NCBI GenBank assembly: GCA_900314295.1
Contig: OMUU01000022.1
Coordinates: 1 to 49,306 of the forward strand
Source of the DNA: an uncultured Lachnospiraceae bacterium
Lineage (GTDB): Bacteria > Bacillota > Clostridia > Lachnospirales > Lachnospiraceae
Reading direction: 5' to 3'
DNA: 49,306 nucleotides
Shown here: positions 18,175-28,200 of the stretch, piece by piece
Layout of the letters: each line of letters opens with the position of its first letter
How positions within the stretch are numbered: position 1 is the first letter of the stretch
Notes under the pieces: generated by a model
Told to the model about the DNA's origin: nothing
What the model saw: the letters and a program-made list of their open reading frames with translations, nothing else
The model's database searches: none
Translations under genes and position numbers: made by a program

Positions 18175-18234
18175 AACCCCGGCATCATGTCCGGTACTGC
18201 CCATTCCGCAGTACCGGTCCAATGCCGGGGTTTC
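18175..18234 (+). terminator. Terminator after reverse rubrerythrin
   Basis: Long two-part hairpin: ACCCCGGCAT pairs with ATGCCGGGGT, and an inner CCGGTACTG pairs with CAGTACCGG; TTTCTGT follows. Confidence 0.8.
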
Positions 18235-18354
18235 TGTCGTCTGACCATCTGTAATTCTAATCTGTCCTGCAGGCAGAGCCTCCCGGACTCCCCCACATGG
18301 ATAAACCCACAGGTTCTCAAATCAGGATACAGAATAGATATATGAGAATACTTT

Positions 18355-19257
18355 TCACTCAACCGCAGCGTGCTTTTCTCCAGACAGGGCGTCCGCCAGT
18401 TCTGCAAACTGTACAAGCTCCAGAGATTCTCCGCGGATATTCTCCGGAAGCGCACATTTCTTCATGGCTTCTTCGATCTGTTCCCTGGAAAAATCAAGCT
18501 CACGGCTGTTTCTCAGACCATTGAAAAGCGTCTTTCTCCGCTGCGCAAAGGAGGCGCGGATCAGACGAAACATCAGCCTCTCATCCTGTACCGAAACTCT
18601 CTCCTCTGCAGAGCGCCCGGTCAGACGAATGACCGCGCTTCCTACATTCGGTCTGGGCATAAAGCAATTCGGAGGCACATTTGCCACGATTTCCGGTCTC
18701 GTATAATACTGAACCGCCAGTGACAAGGCTCCATAATCCTTGGTGCCCGGAGACGCCTGCATACGCTCCGCGACCTCTTTCTGAACCATGACGGTTACCG
18801 ACTCCAGCGGAACCTTCTTCTCCAAAAGCTCCATCAGAATCGGCGTCGTGATGTAATACGGAAGATTTGCCACCACCTTCACCGGTTTTCCTCCGTTATG
18901 CTCCTCTACGAAGCGGTTCAGATCCAGCGTTAGAATATCCTGGTTGATAACCGTCACATTGTTCCAGTCCGAGAGGGTGTCTTCCAGGATCGGTATCAGG
19001 TTCCGGTCGATTTCTACCGCATATACCTCACGTGACGCATAGGCCAGGTACTGCGTCAGGGTTCCGATTCCCGGACCAATCTCCACCACGCAGTCGTCCG
19101 GTCCGATTCCGGCAGCCCGGATGATCTTCTCCAGCACATGCGGATCGATCAAAAAATTCTGACCGTATTTCTTCTGGAAGCGAAACCCATACTTCTGCAG
19201 TATTTCAATTGTTCTGGCCGGCGTTCCCAGCCAGGGTTCTTTCTTTAATTCAGTCAC
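18355..19257 (-). CDS. rsmA: 16S rRNA dimethyladenosine transferase
   Basis: 300 residues. The KsgA-family signature YGQNFLIDPHVLEKI is near residue 33, the SAM-binding loop is VVEIGPGIGTLTQYLA, and the adenine-methyltransferase motif is NLPYYITTPI. RsmA dimethylates two adenines in helix 45 of 16S rRNA, a late step of 30S assembly. The start is GTG at 19257 with AGGA about 10 nt upstream. It follows the TPR/AAA gene by 54 nt on the same strand, so the two may be co-transcribed. Confidence 0.96.
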   Translation of the reverse strand: MTELKKEPWLGTPARTIEILQKYGFRFQKKYGQNFLIDPHVLEKIIRAAGIGPDDCVVEIGPGIGTLTQYLAYASREVYAVEIDRNLIPILEDTLSDWNNVTVINQDILTLDLNRFVEEHNGGKPVKVVANLPYYITTPILMELLEKKVPLESVTVMVQKEVAERMQASPGTKDYGALSLAVQYYTRPEIVANVPPNCFMPRPNVGSAVIRLTGRSAEERVSVQDERLMFRLIRASFAQRRKTLFNGLRNSRELDFSREQIEEAMKKCALPENIRGESLELVQFAELADALSGEKHAAVE

Positions 19258-19311
19258 TTTCTCTCATTCCTGTAGGATGACGGAGTGTGAAGCTCGCGAA
19301 AGACTGTCTGC

Positions 19312-22311
19312 TCAGGTGAGATTGAAATCCTTCTCCTGAAGCACAAGCCATTTATCTTTCCTGTTTTTCCTGCTTCTGCGACGTTTCGCCGATGAACGGC
19401 TGATAGCCTTGTCGATCATTTCCTTCACGATGGATATCGTTACCGGTTCTTCCTCCGTCTGCATATTGCCGATCATAGTATAGAGCGCCAGGATCGCCAT
19501 ATCATCGATCTTGTAGCCGTTTTCCGTAGCGTAGGTTCTTGCGAAGGTAATCAACTCATCGTTTGTGAACACCGGTATGGATATAACCCGGTCAAACTTC
19601 GCGGCAAAACGCGGATATTTCTTCAGGAATGCCCGCATTGCCACCTTTTCATCCTCGATGATCGTGATCATGCAGTCTGTCCGGAATTCCATCGCCTGAC
19701 TCAGCTTCTCAACGGTCGCCTCATTCATTCCCGACACATCTTCAATCATGAAGAAGCCACCTGCCATTCTGGCCACAACCTTCGCAGGATCCTTTTCATT
19801 CAGATCCGCTCCCTTGACTCTGGCCACTTTTGCCGCATCCATGCCAAGATCCTTGCACATCGCAACGACAAGTCCATGCGTCAGACGGGTTTTTCCGGTT
19901 CCCCTGGCTCCCATGACCGCAATATTGCCGTGGAGTGACGTCTTCTCGCCGGCATGCTCATATACACAGCTGATCGCCTCCAGAATCTGCGCATCCATTC
20001 CCGGGATTCTCGCGAAATAGGTAAAAATCTTTCGCTGCTCCTCGTTCATCCGGGTTGGCTTTGCCCGGTTCATGATACGGATACGCCGTTCCTCCGGGGT
20101 CTCCTCACTCAGAATCTTATCGATGGATATCGGAATCGTATTGGCACCGATGGTATCCAGCGGAATCGTATGCGTGTGAGAAGCCCTCTCCGACTCCGAA
20201 GGCTGCGGATCCGGTATCTCCAGCTCCTCGATGTAATGGATTTCCTTCTTCTTCGGTTTCTCAGAATCGGCAGCGACCGGCGCTCCCTCCGCTCTGTTTG
20301 CTTCCGGATCTCCGCTTTCGCTTCTTCCAATCGCCGCTTCCGTTTCAGCCTCGGCCTTCAAGGCCTCCGGTGTGACCTCTCTCGATAAATCCTCTTCCTC
20401 AAGATCACGGAGGCGAATTCCTCCTTCCTGATCCTGCGCTTTTACAGATGCTTCCGGAACCTCCTCGACGGTCTCGACCTCCTCCGGGCTCTCTTCCTCG
20501 ACGACCTCGGCTTCCTCCGGACTCTCTTCCTCGACGACCTCGGCTTCCTCCGGACTTTCTTCCTCGACGACCTCGGCTTCCTCCGGACTTTCTTCCTCGA
20601 CGACCTCGGCTTCCTCCGGACTCTCTTCCTCGACGACCTCGGCTTCCTCCGGACTTTCTTCCTCGACGACCTCGGCTTCCTCCGAGCGTTCTTCCTCGAC
20701 GACTTCGACTTCCTCCGGGCTCTCTTCCTCCGCCACCTCAGCCGCTTCCGGACTTTCCTCCTCGACGATCTCCGTCTCCTCCGGAATTTCTTCTACGATC
20801 TCCGGCTCTGTATCTTCGATCTCCGACTCCTTCTCCGGGATCTCAGCCCCGGCAGTCGCAGCCTCCTTCGTCAGATTCTCTGCTTTCGTCTCTGTCCCGG
20901 ATGTCTCCTTTGCATTCGCAGCATTCATGGCTGTTCCTGCCTCTGAAGCCTCCGTCTGTCCGGCAGCATCTTCTGCATGATTTTCCACGCCGCTGCTCTT
21001 CTTCGCCGCGTCCGCGGCAATTTCACTCGAGAACGACCCCGCTGTTTCGGCAAGAAATGCATCCAGATTGAACTCGCCGGTATTCATCTTCCTGCTGGTG
21101 CCTTCCCTGCGCGCCTTCGCCGCGGCAGCCGCTGCGGGAGTCATTTTTTTCACGTCTGCAGAACGCTTCGGCTGACGACTTACTTCCGGATTGTTGGATG
21201 GTCTCACGCGCTCCTCCGAAGGTCTTCCATCGTAAGGTTTCCCGCCTTCCGCCGAAGATCCTCCATCGTAAGATTTCCCGCCTTCCGCCGAAGGTCCTCC
21301 ATCGTAAGATTTCCCGCCTTCCGCCGAAGATCTTCCAACGTAAGATTTTTTGCCTTCCGCCGAAACTCCCCGGGAGTCAGCAGTCTCATCGTTTTCACTC
21401 TCTTCCGCAAACGAATGCATCACATTCCGGAAGCCTTTAGCAAGTCGGTCTCTGAAATCTGCGGATCCCGCCTCTTCGGAGCGTTCTGCTTCTGCGCTCA
21501 TCCGATCATGCCTCTTAGAAGCTTCTGCCTCCCCGCGGCTTCTCTCAATCCTGTCACGCTTTACCGATGTCAAGGATTCCGAAGCCTCTTTCGCCTCTTC
21601 CTCGAACATTCCGGCTCTCGCGGAAGCATCCGCCTCCGTGCTCTCTGCCTCTTCCGATGTCGGCGCAGCATTTTTCTCCTGTCTCCGCCGGTTGGCCGCC
21701 GCCTTCATCCGGTTATAGTTCTGTTCCTGCGATGGCGAAAGAGCCGCATACTGCTTCTTGAGCTCCATGGCCTTCATGACATATCTGCCCTCACTGAACC
21801 ACAGAATCAGATCATCACAGGTCTCCACGCATTTCTTCGTATCTCCCGCCTTCGAATACAGCACCGCAAGCTCGTAAGCCCAGCGCTCCGTGTACTCCCG
21901 TTCCTTGTATTCCTCGAGAACATCAATCTGTGCTTCCAGCGGCGCGCCCTTCGCCTTGAACAGCTTATACTGCAGAATACAGCGCGAATTGTCGTTTTTT
22001 GCGACCTTGGAAAACTCCCGGAAATACTTCTCTGCCTCATCGATCTGATTCAGCCGGATGCAGACCTCCACCAGACGGTACAGAATATTTCTTCCGATGG
22101 ACGCGCGGCTGTACGCGAGAACCAGAATATCCTTGGCACTTTCATAATCTTTATTTACTTCATATACATCGGCCACCATGTTCAGCGTATTGATGCTCTT
22201 GACACGGCGCCAGTCAATCGAATCGACGATATTCAGGGCATTTTCGTAATCCTTCTCCCTGACATAGCTCGTCAGTTCGTCTAATTTCTGATGATATTCC
22301 TCTTTATCCAA
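19312..22311 (-). CDS. TPR / acidic-repeat / AAA ATPase-like protein of unknown function
   Basis: 999 residues from a TTG start at 22311 with GGGAGG 9 nt upstream; I do not recognise a named family. Residues ~1-200 are TPR-like helices. Residues ~210-640 are low-complexity: four 12-residue repeats rich in SAEGGKSYDGG, an Ala/Lys stretch, then about ten 11-residue repeats like VEEESPEEAEV. Residues ~745-980 are an AAA module with Walker A GARGTGKT (801-808). It resembles CbxX/SpoVK-type ATPases, but the Walker B position reads FFMIEDVS (ED, not DE) and the arginine-finger region reads AAKFDR. The C-terminus is strongly basic. No membrane segments. A cytosolic scaffold or chaperone-like role is possible but unproven. 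Confidence 0.8.
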   Translation of the reverse strand: MDKEEYHQKLDELTSYVREKDYENALNIVDSIDWRRVKSINTLNMVADVYEVNKDYESAKDILVLAYSRASIGRNILYRLVEVCIRLNQIDEAEKYFREFSKVAKNDNSRCILQYKLFKAKGAPLEAQIDVLEEYKEREYTERWAYELAVLYSKAGDTKKCVETCDDLILWFSEGRYVMKAMELKKQYAALSPSQEQNYNRMKAAANRRRQEKNAAPTSEEAESTEADASARAGMFEEEAKEASESLTSVKRDRIERSRGEAEASKRHDRMSAEAERSEEAGSADFRDRLAKGFRNVMHSFAEESENDETADSRGVSAEGKKSYVGRSSAEGGKSYDGGPSAEGGKSYDGGSSAEGGKPYDGRPSEERVRPSNNPEVSRQPKRSADVKKMTPAAAAAAKARREGTSRKMNTGEFNLDAFLAETAGSFSSEIAADAAKKSSGVENHAEDAAGQTEASEAGTAMNAANAKETSGTETKAENLTKEAATAGAEIPEKESEIEDTEPEIVEEIPEETEIVEEESPEAAEVAEEESPEEVEVVEEERSEEAEVVEEESPEEAEVVEEESPEEAEVVEEESPEEAEVVEEESPEEAEVVEEESPEEAEVVEEESPEEVETVEEVPEASVKAQDQEGGIRLRDLEEEDLSREVTPEALKAEAETEAAIGRSESGDPEANRAEGAPVAADSEKPKKKEIHYIEELEIPDPQPSESERASHTHTIPLDTIGANTIPISIDKILSEETPEERRIRIMNRAKPTRMNEEQRKIFTYFARIPGMDAQILEAISCVYEHAGEKTSLHGNIAVMGARGTGKTRLTHGLVVAMCKDLGMDAAKVARVKGADLNEKDPAKVVARMAGGFFMIEDVSGMNEATVEKLSQAMEFRTDCMITIIEDEKVAMRAFLKKYPRFAAKFDRVISIPVFTNDELITFARTYATENGYKIDDMAILALYTMIGNMQTEEEPVTISIVKEMIDKAISRSSAKRRRSRKNRKDKWLVLQEKDFNLT
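20460..20790. repeat. 33-bp in-frame tandem repeat (Glu-rich)
   Basis: About ten units with consensus CTCTTCCTCGACGACCTCGG plus CTTCCTCCGGA. They encode 11-residue EEESPEEAEVV repeats; central units are almost identical, indicating recent expansion. Confidence 0.95.
21215..21365. repeat. 36-bp in-frame tandem repeat (SAEGGKSYDGG)
   Basis: Four units, each pairing a CCTTCCGCCGAAG block with a TCCATCGTAAGATTTCCCG block, in the same gene as the 33-bp array but unrelated in sequence. Confidence 0.92.
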
Positions 22312-22400
22312 GGTTTATCGCCTCCCGTTTATTGAATTATCCATACTCCATGAAATCCCTTATCCCTGTGACATCCGCGCTCTCCGGATCACATCCTGCC

Positions 22401-22580
22401 AGACCGTTTCACTTCGATCCTGTCCGGCATCCGGATGTCATACACCTTTCATCCGACCGATTTTCCTTCGATCCTGTCCATCTTCCGGATGCCATCCGTG
22501 TATTCCTGAAACCCGCAATCAGACCGTTTTCACTTCGATCTTATCCAGCTTCCAGATATCGTCGACATATTCCTGAATCG
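22401..22580. repeat. Degenerate copies of the glgP 3' end
   Basis: The terminal ~45-60 nt of glgP (from 22519) recur at 22401-22445 and 22454-22513, both outside the gene. All three share GACCG, TTCGATC, TCC and CCGGAT-like blocks in order. Confidence 0.8.
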
Positions 22581-24990
22581 TGCGGTCCGAACTGAACTTA
22601 CCGGAATGCGCAATGTTCAGAATTGCGCTCTTGTTCCACTCCTCGGATTTGCGATACTTGGATTCTACGCGCTCCTGAGCCGCCGCATACGACTTGAAAT
22701 CCGCAAGAATGAAATATACATCCGCACGGTTTCCGTTCTGCGGATACAGAAGCGAATTGTAGATGTCCCGGAACATCTCCATATCCCCGTTGGAATACAT
22801 GCCATTGATCAGCTGCATGAGAACCTGGCGGATATCCGCGTCGTTGTTGAAGTACTGCATCGGATCGTAGCCGCCGTTTTTCTCATATTCGATGACCTGC
22901 TCCGCCGTCAGACCGAAGATAAAGGCGTTCTCCTCGCCGACCTCTTCCACAATCTCCACATTCGCGCCGTCCAGGGTGCCCAGCGTCAGCGCTCCGTTCA
23001 GCATGAACTTCATGTTGCCGGTTCCCGATGCCTCCTTGCTCGCAGTGGAGATCTGTTCGGATACATCCGCCGCCGCAAAAATCATCTCCGCGTTGCTTAC
23101 GCGGTAGTCCTCGATAAATACGACCTTGATCTTATTCTTGATGCTTGCGTCATGGTTGATTACATCCGCAACATTATTGATCAGCTTGATGATCTTCTTC
23201 GCGCGCTCATAGCCCGCACTGGCCTTTGCGCCGAAAATGAAGGTTCTCGGATAGAACGGAAGCTCCGGATGCTCCTTGATCTTATTGTACAGGTACATCA
23301 CGTGGAGAATGTTCAGCAGCTGACGCTTGTACTCATGCAGCCGCTTTACCTGCACGTCAAAGATAGACCGCGGATCAACCTCGATGCCGTTGTGCTCCTG
23401 AATATATTTTGCCAGACGCAGCTTATTCTGATACTTGATATTGCTGAACTCCGCCTGCGCCTTCTCATCATCCGCATAAATGGCAAGCTTGTTGATCGTG
23501 GAAAGATCCGTCACCCATTCCTTCCCGACATGAGCGGTCACCCAGTCTGCCAGAAGCGGGTCTCCGTGAAGCAGGAAACGACGCTGTGTGATTCCATTCG
23601 TCTTGTTCGAGAATTTCCACGGATACATCTCATAGAAATCCTTCAGCTCCCGCTTCTCCAGGATCTCGGTGTGAAGCTTTGCCACACCGTTAACGGAGAA
23701 ACCGCCGACAATGGCAAGGTTCGCCATGCGCACCTGCCCATCGTAGATGATCGCCATGCTTCGGATCTTCTCATCGCTGTTCTGCGGATATTTGATCTTG
23801 ACCGCTTCACAGAACCGGCGGTTAATCTCCTCAACGATCTGATAGATACGCGGAAGCAGACGGGAGAAGAGCTCAATCGGCCATTTTTCCAGCGCCTCGG
23901 CCATGATGGTGTGGTTCGTGTAAGCGCAGCACTTTGTCACAATCTCCCATGCCTCGTCCCACTCCAGATGCTGCTCATCCAGAAGGATCCGCATCAGCTC
24001 CGGAACGGTAAGCGTCGGATGCGTGTCGTTCATGTGGAAGCACGCCTTCTCCGGCAGCATGTGGATATCGTCGTGTCCCTTCAGGAATTTCTTCACCGCC
24101 GTCTGAATGCTTGCGGAAACGAAGAAATACTGCTGTTTCAGACGGAGCTCCTTTCCGGCCATGTGGTTGTCATTCGGGTAGAGAACCTCTGTCAGCGTCT
24201 GCGCCAGATTCTCCTGCTCCACAGCCTTGTAATAGTCTCCCTTGTCAAACGAATCCAGAGAAAAATCATTGATGGCTTCGGCGTCCCAGATACGCAGGGT
24301 GTCAACCACATTGTTGTTGTATCCGACAATCGGCAGGTCATAGGGAACGGCCCGCACGGACTGATATCCCTCTTGATGATAATAGTTTCTTCCGGTCTTG
24401 TCGTCGTGGTCCACCGCGACATAGCCGCCGAATTTAATTTCCTTCGCATATTCCGGGCGTTTCAGCTCAAAGGGATAGCTTCCGTCCTTCAGCCAGTTAT
24501 CCGGCTTCTCAATCTGATACCCGTCCCTGATCTCCTGCTTGAACATACCGTAGTGGTACCGGATGCCGCAGCCATATGCCGTATAGCCGAGGGTCGCAAG
24601 CGAATCCATAAAGCATGCCGCCAGCCTTCCGAGACCTCCGTTTCCGAGTGCCGGGTCTCTCTCCTCGTTCTCGATGGCATCCAGATCAATCCCCATCTCT
24701 TCCAGCGCCTGCTTTACCTGTCCGTAGGCCGTAAGTGCCAGAAGATTGTTGCCGAGATACCTTCCGGTCAGGAATTCCATCGACATGTAGTAGACGATCT
24801 TCGGATCATCCTTCTTTATGGTCTGCTGGGTCGCCATCCAGTTATCAATAATAACGTCCTTGACGACATAGCATACCGCCTGGTAGATCTGGTGACTGCT
24901 TGCTTCCTCCAGCGTCGTGCGGAACAATCTTCTGACCTCGTCTTTTACTTCCTTCTTGAAATTCTCTTTCTTGAATATCGGATTAAGCAT
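22519..24990 (-). CDS. glgP: Glycogen/starch phosphorylase
   Basis: 823 residues, full length for the GT35 family. The pyridoxal-phosphate lysine lies in KEASGTGNMKFMLNGALTLGT, and GNGGLGRLAACFMDS and DVQVKRLHEYKRQ are family landmarks. It splits alpha-1,4-glucans with phosphate to glucose-1-phosphate in the cytoplasm. The ATG at 24990 follows AAAGGGG. A ~215-nt leader rich in hairpins separates it from ileS. Its product shares the glucose-1-phosphate pool with cellobiose phosphorylase. Confidence 0.97.
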   Translation of the reverse strand: MLNPIFKKENFKKEVKDEVRRLFRTTLEEASSHQIYQAVCYVVKDVIIDNWMATQQTIKKDDPKIVYYMSMEFLTGRYLGNNLLALTAYGQVKQALEEMGIDLDAIENEERDPALGNGGLGRLAACFMDSLATLGYTAYGCGIRYHYGMFKQEIRDGYQIEKPDNWLKDGSYPFELKRPEYAKEIKFGGYVAVDHDDKTGRNYYHQEGYQSVRAVPYDLPIVGYNNNVVDTLRIWDAEAINDFSLDSFDKGDYYKAVEQENLAQTLTEVLYPNDNHMAGKELRLKQQYFFVSASIQTAVKKFLKGHDDIHMLPEKACFHMNDTHPTLTVPELMRILLDEQHLEWDEAWEIVTKCCAYTNHTIMAEALEKWPIELFSRLLPRIYQIVEEINRRFCEAVKIKYPQNSDEKIRSMAIIYDGQVRMANLAIVGGFSVNGVAKLHTEILEKRELKDFYEMYPWKFSNKTNGITQRRFLLHGDPLLADWVTAHVGKEWVTDLSTINKLAIYADDEKAQAEFSNIKYQNKLRLAKYIQEHNGIEVDPRSIFDVQVKRLHEYKRQLLNILHVMYLYNKIKEHPELPFYPRTFIFGAKASAGYERAKKIIKLINNVADVINHDASIKNKIKVVFIEDYRVSNAEMIFAAADVSEQISTASKEASGTGNMKFMLNGALTLGTLDGANVEIVEEVGEENAFIFGLTAEQVIEYEKNGGYDPMQYFNNDADIRQVLMQLINGMYSNGDMEMFRDIYNSLLYPQNGNRADVYFILADFKSYAAAQERVESKYRKSEEWNKSAILNIAHSGKFSSDRTIQEYVDDIWKLDKIEVKTV

Positions 24991-25072
24991 TATATCCCCT
25001 TTCGCTTAAAAACCACTGCCGATGTTCTATCGGCTTACCCACCGACCACGAAATGAAAAGCGCCTCGTTCTT

Positions 25073-25100
25073 CTGTCGTGATATGCACCGCACACGACAG
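25073..25100 (-). promoter_or_regulatory. Hairpin in the glgP leader
   Basis: CTGTCGTG and CACGACAG form an 8-bp stem. Two further hairpins (GGGAG/CTCCC and GCCGAT/ATCGGC) lie within 24991-25208. They may belong to ileS termination or glgP control; no known riboswitch was recognised. Confidence 0.4.
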
Positions 25101-25208
25101 TGTCGCGTCCGGAATAATCCTCCCTGCTTCTGAAAAAACTCCTGCCGCCTCCAAAGCAGCCGATATGACAGTAGGGAGTCCGGCGGACCCGGGCTCCCAG
25201 AAATATCC

Positions 25209-28200
25209 TTACTGTTTCTCGACACCCAGAGTGACTTCCTCGGAATTGATCTTCCAATCCTTGGTATAGCCGGCCGTCTCGCCGATCACAATATCATCGG
25301 CCAGGACGACTCCGGAGATCTTTTCTTTATTCGCCTTCAGAATGTCCGCGATATGACGGTTGCCCTTGGCATAGACCTTAATCCGGTCCATAACCTCAAA
25401 GCCTGCCTCCTTGCGCATCGTCTGAATCTTGCTGATCAGCTCCGCGACGAAGCCCTCCTCGATCAGCTCCGGAGTGAGAGCGGTATCCAGCATGACGGTT
25501 ACACCCTGATCTGCCTGCGCCACATAGCCCTCGGTCTGTGCAATGTCAATGAGAAGATCCTCTCTTGCAAGGGAGATGCTCTGTCCGTCGACGGAAATGG
25601 TCAGCGAGCCGTTCGCGTTGAGCTCAGCCACCGCCTCTGCTCCATCCAGCTCAGAGAGTGCCTTGCGGATTCCGCCGACCAGCTTGCCATATTTCGGACC
25701 GACCGTCTTCAGCTGCGGCTTGATGCTGTATTCCACCTTCAGATCATCCGAGAACTCTACAGATTTAACATTCAGCTCATCCGTCACAATCTTCGTGTAG
25801 AAGTCATCCAGACGGAAGTCCGCTTTTACATACATTCTGGAAAGCGGCTGACGGTTCTTGATGCCGGATGCATTTCTCGCGGCGCGTCCGAGAACGACGA
25901 TTCTCGTAACCTCCCGCATATTCTGCTCCAGATCCTTGTCGATCCACGCCTCATTCACGGTCGGGTAGTCGCAGAGGTGGATGCTCTCCGGAGCGCTGCT
26001 GTCCACACTGCGCACCAGATTCTGATAGATATCCTCCGTCATAAACGGGATCATTGGAGCCGCCGCCTTGCAAAGCTCGACAAGCGCGGTGTAAAGCGTC
26101 AGATACGCGTTGATCTTGTCCTGCTCCATTCCCTTTGCCCAGAATCTCTCACGGGATCTCCGGACATACCAGTTGCTCATGTCGTCTACAAACGCTTCCA
26201 GCGCCTTGGCCGCCTCCGGAATCCGGTACTGATCAAGATCCGCGTCCGTCTCCTTGATCGTAGAATTCAGGCGGGACAGAAGCCATCTGTCCATGACCGG
26301 AAGCTTATCGTAATCAAGCGTATACTTTGTCGGATCGAAATTGTCGATATTCGCGTAAAGCACCCAGAAGGCATAGGTGTTCCAAAGAGTGCCCATGAAT
26401 CTTCTGGAATACTCCATCACAGCCTTGTCGTGGAACTTGTTCGGCAGCCACGGCGCACTGTTGATGTAGAAATACCACCGGATCGCGTCCGCTCCGAACT
26501 TGCGCAGCGCAGACATCGGCTCTACGGCGTTGCCCTTGGACTTGGACATCTTGTTGCCGTCCTTGTCCAGCACAAGACCCAGCACGATGACATTCTTGTA
26601 CGCGGGCTTATTGAACAGCAGTGTGGACTCGGCATGCAGAGAATAGAACCATCCTCTGGTCTGGTCCACCGCCTCGGAAATAAACTGCGCCGGGAACTCC
26701 CGCTCGAACAGTTCCTTATTCTCAAATGGATAGTGAAGCTGTGCGTAAGGCATCGCACCGGAATCAAACCAGCAGTCGATCACCTCCGGCACACGGTGCA
26801 TCTCGCCTCCACAGTCCGGACACTTGATCGTGAACTGGTCCACATAAGGTCTGTGAAGCTCGGTGTGCTCCGCATCCGGATTCCCGGTCAGCTCCGCCAG
26901 TTCCTTTCTGGATCCGACGCAGATCTGCTTTCCGCAGTCCGGGCAGGTCCATACCGGAAGCGGAGTGCCCCAGTACCGGTTTCTCGAAATGCCCCAATCC
27001 TGAATATTCTCCAGCCAGTTCCCGAACCGTCCTTCTCCGATGGTCGGCGGAATCCAGTTGATCTCCTTGTTGTTCCGTACCAGATCATCCTTTACGGCGG
27101 TCATCTTGATGAACCAGGACTCTCTCGCATAGTAGATCAGCGGCGTATCGCATCGCCAGCAGTGTGGATAATCATGCTCCACCTTCGGCGCCGCAAACAG
27201 AAGCTTCCGCTCGGACAGATCCTTCAGAACCTCAGGGTCCGCGCTGACTGCTCCCTCATCCTTTATCTCATGCTCGGTCGGCTTGCAGCGCATTCCCGCA
27301 AACTTACCCGTCTCCGGCTTCAGGCGGCCGTGATCGTCAACCATCTGAACAAACGGAGCGTCATATTTTCTGCCGACACGGGCGTCGTCCTCACCGAATG
27401 CCGGTGCGATATGGACGATTCCGGTACCGTCGGTCATGGTTACATAATCGTCGCAGTACACGAAAAATGCCTTCTTGTGCTGCTTCGCAGCCGCATCTGC
27501 CGCACACGGATACAGCGGCTCATACTCCTTGTACTCCAGATCCTTTCCCTTGAAGGTTTCCAGGATCTCGTATGCCTTTTCGCCCTCCTCCTTTGCGACA
27601 GGTCCGAGAACCTTGTCCAGAAGAGCGACCGCCATATAGTAGGTGTATCCATCCACACATTTTACTTTTGCATACTCATCTTCCGGGTTCACGCAGAGTG
27701 CGATATTCGACGGAAGCGTCCAGGGCGTCGTGGTCCATGCCAGGAAGTAAGCGTCCTCGCCCTTTACTTTGAAGCGGACAATCGCGGTGCGGTCCTTGAT
27801 CGTCTTGTACCCCTGTGCAACCTCATGAGAGGAAAGAGGCGTTCCGCAGCTCGGACAGTAGGGAACAACCTTGAATCCCTTATAGAGAAGCCCCTTCTTC
27901 CAGATCTCCTTAAGCGCCCACCACTCAGACTCAATATAGTCATCATAATAGGTGACATAGGGATTCTCCATGTCAGCCCAGAATCCGACCTTGCCGGAAA
28001 ACTGCTCCCACATTCCCTTATATTTCCAGACCGACTCCTTGCACTTTTTGATGAAGGGCTCGATTCCGTATGCCTCGATCTCGTCCTTGCCCTCTATGCC
28101 GATCTCTTTCTCAACTTCCAGCTCAACAGGGAGTCCGTGCGTGTCCCACCCGGCTTTCCGGGGTACCTCGTATCCCTTCATGGTGCGGTACCTGGGAATC

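Noticed and set aside
22606-25056. 816-codon open frame antisense to glgP
   Set aside because: Same reason: complete overlap with glycogen phosphorylase, no ribosome binding site and no recognisable domain.
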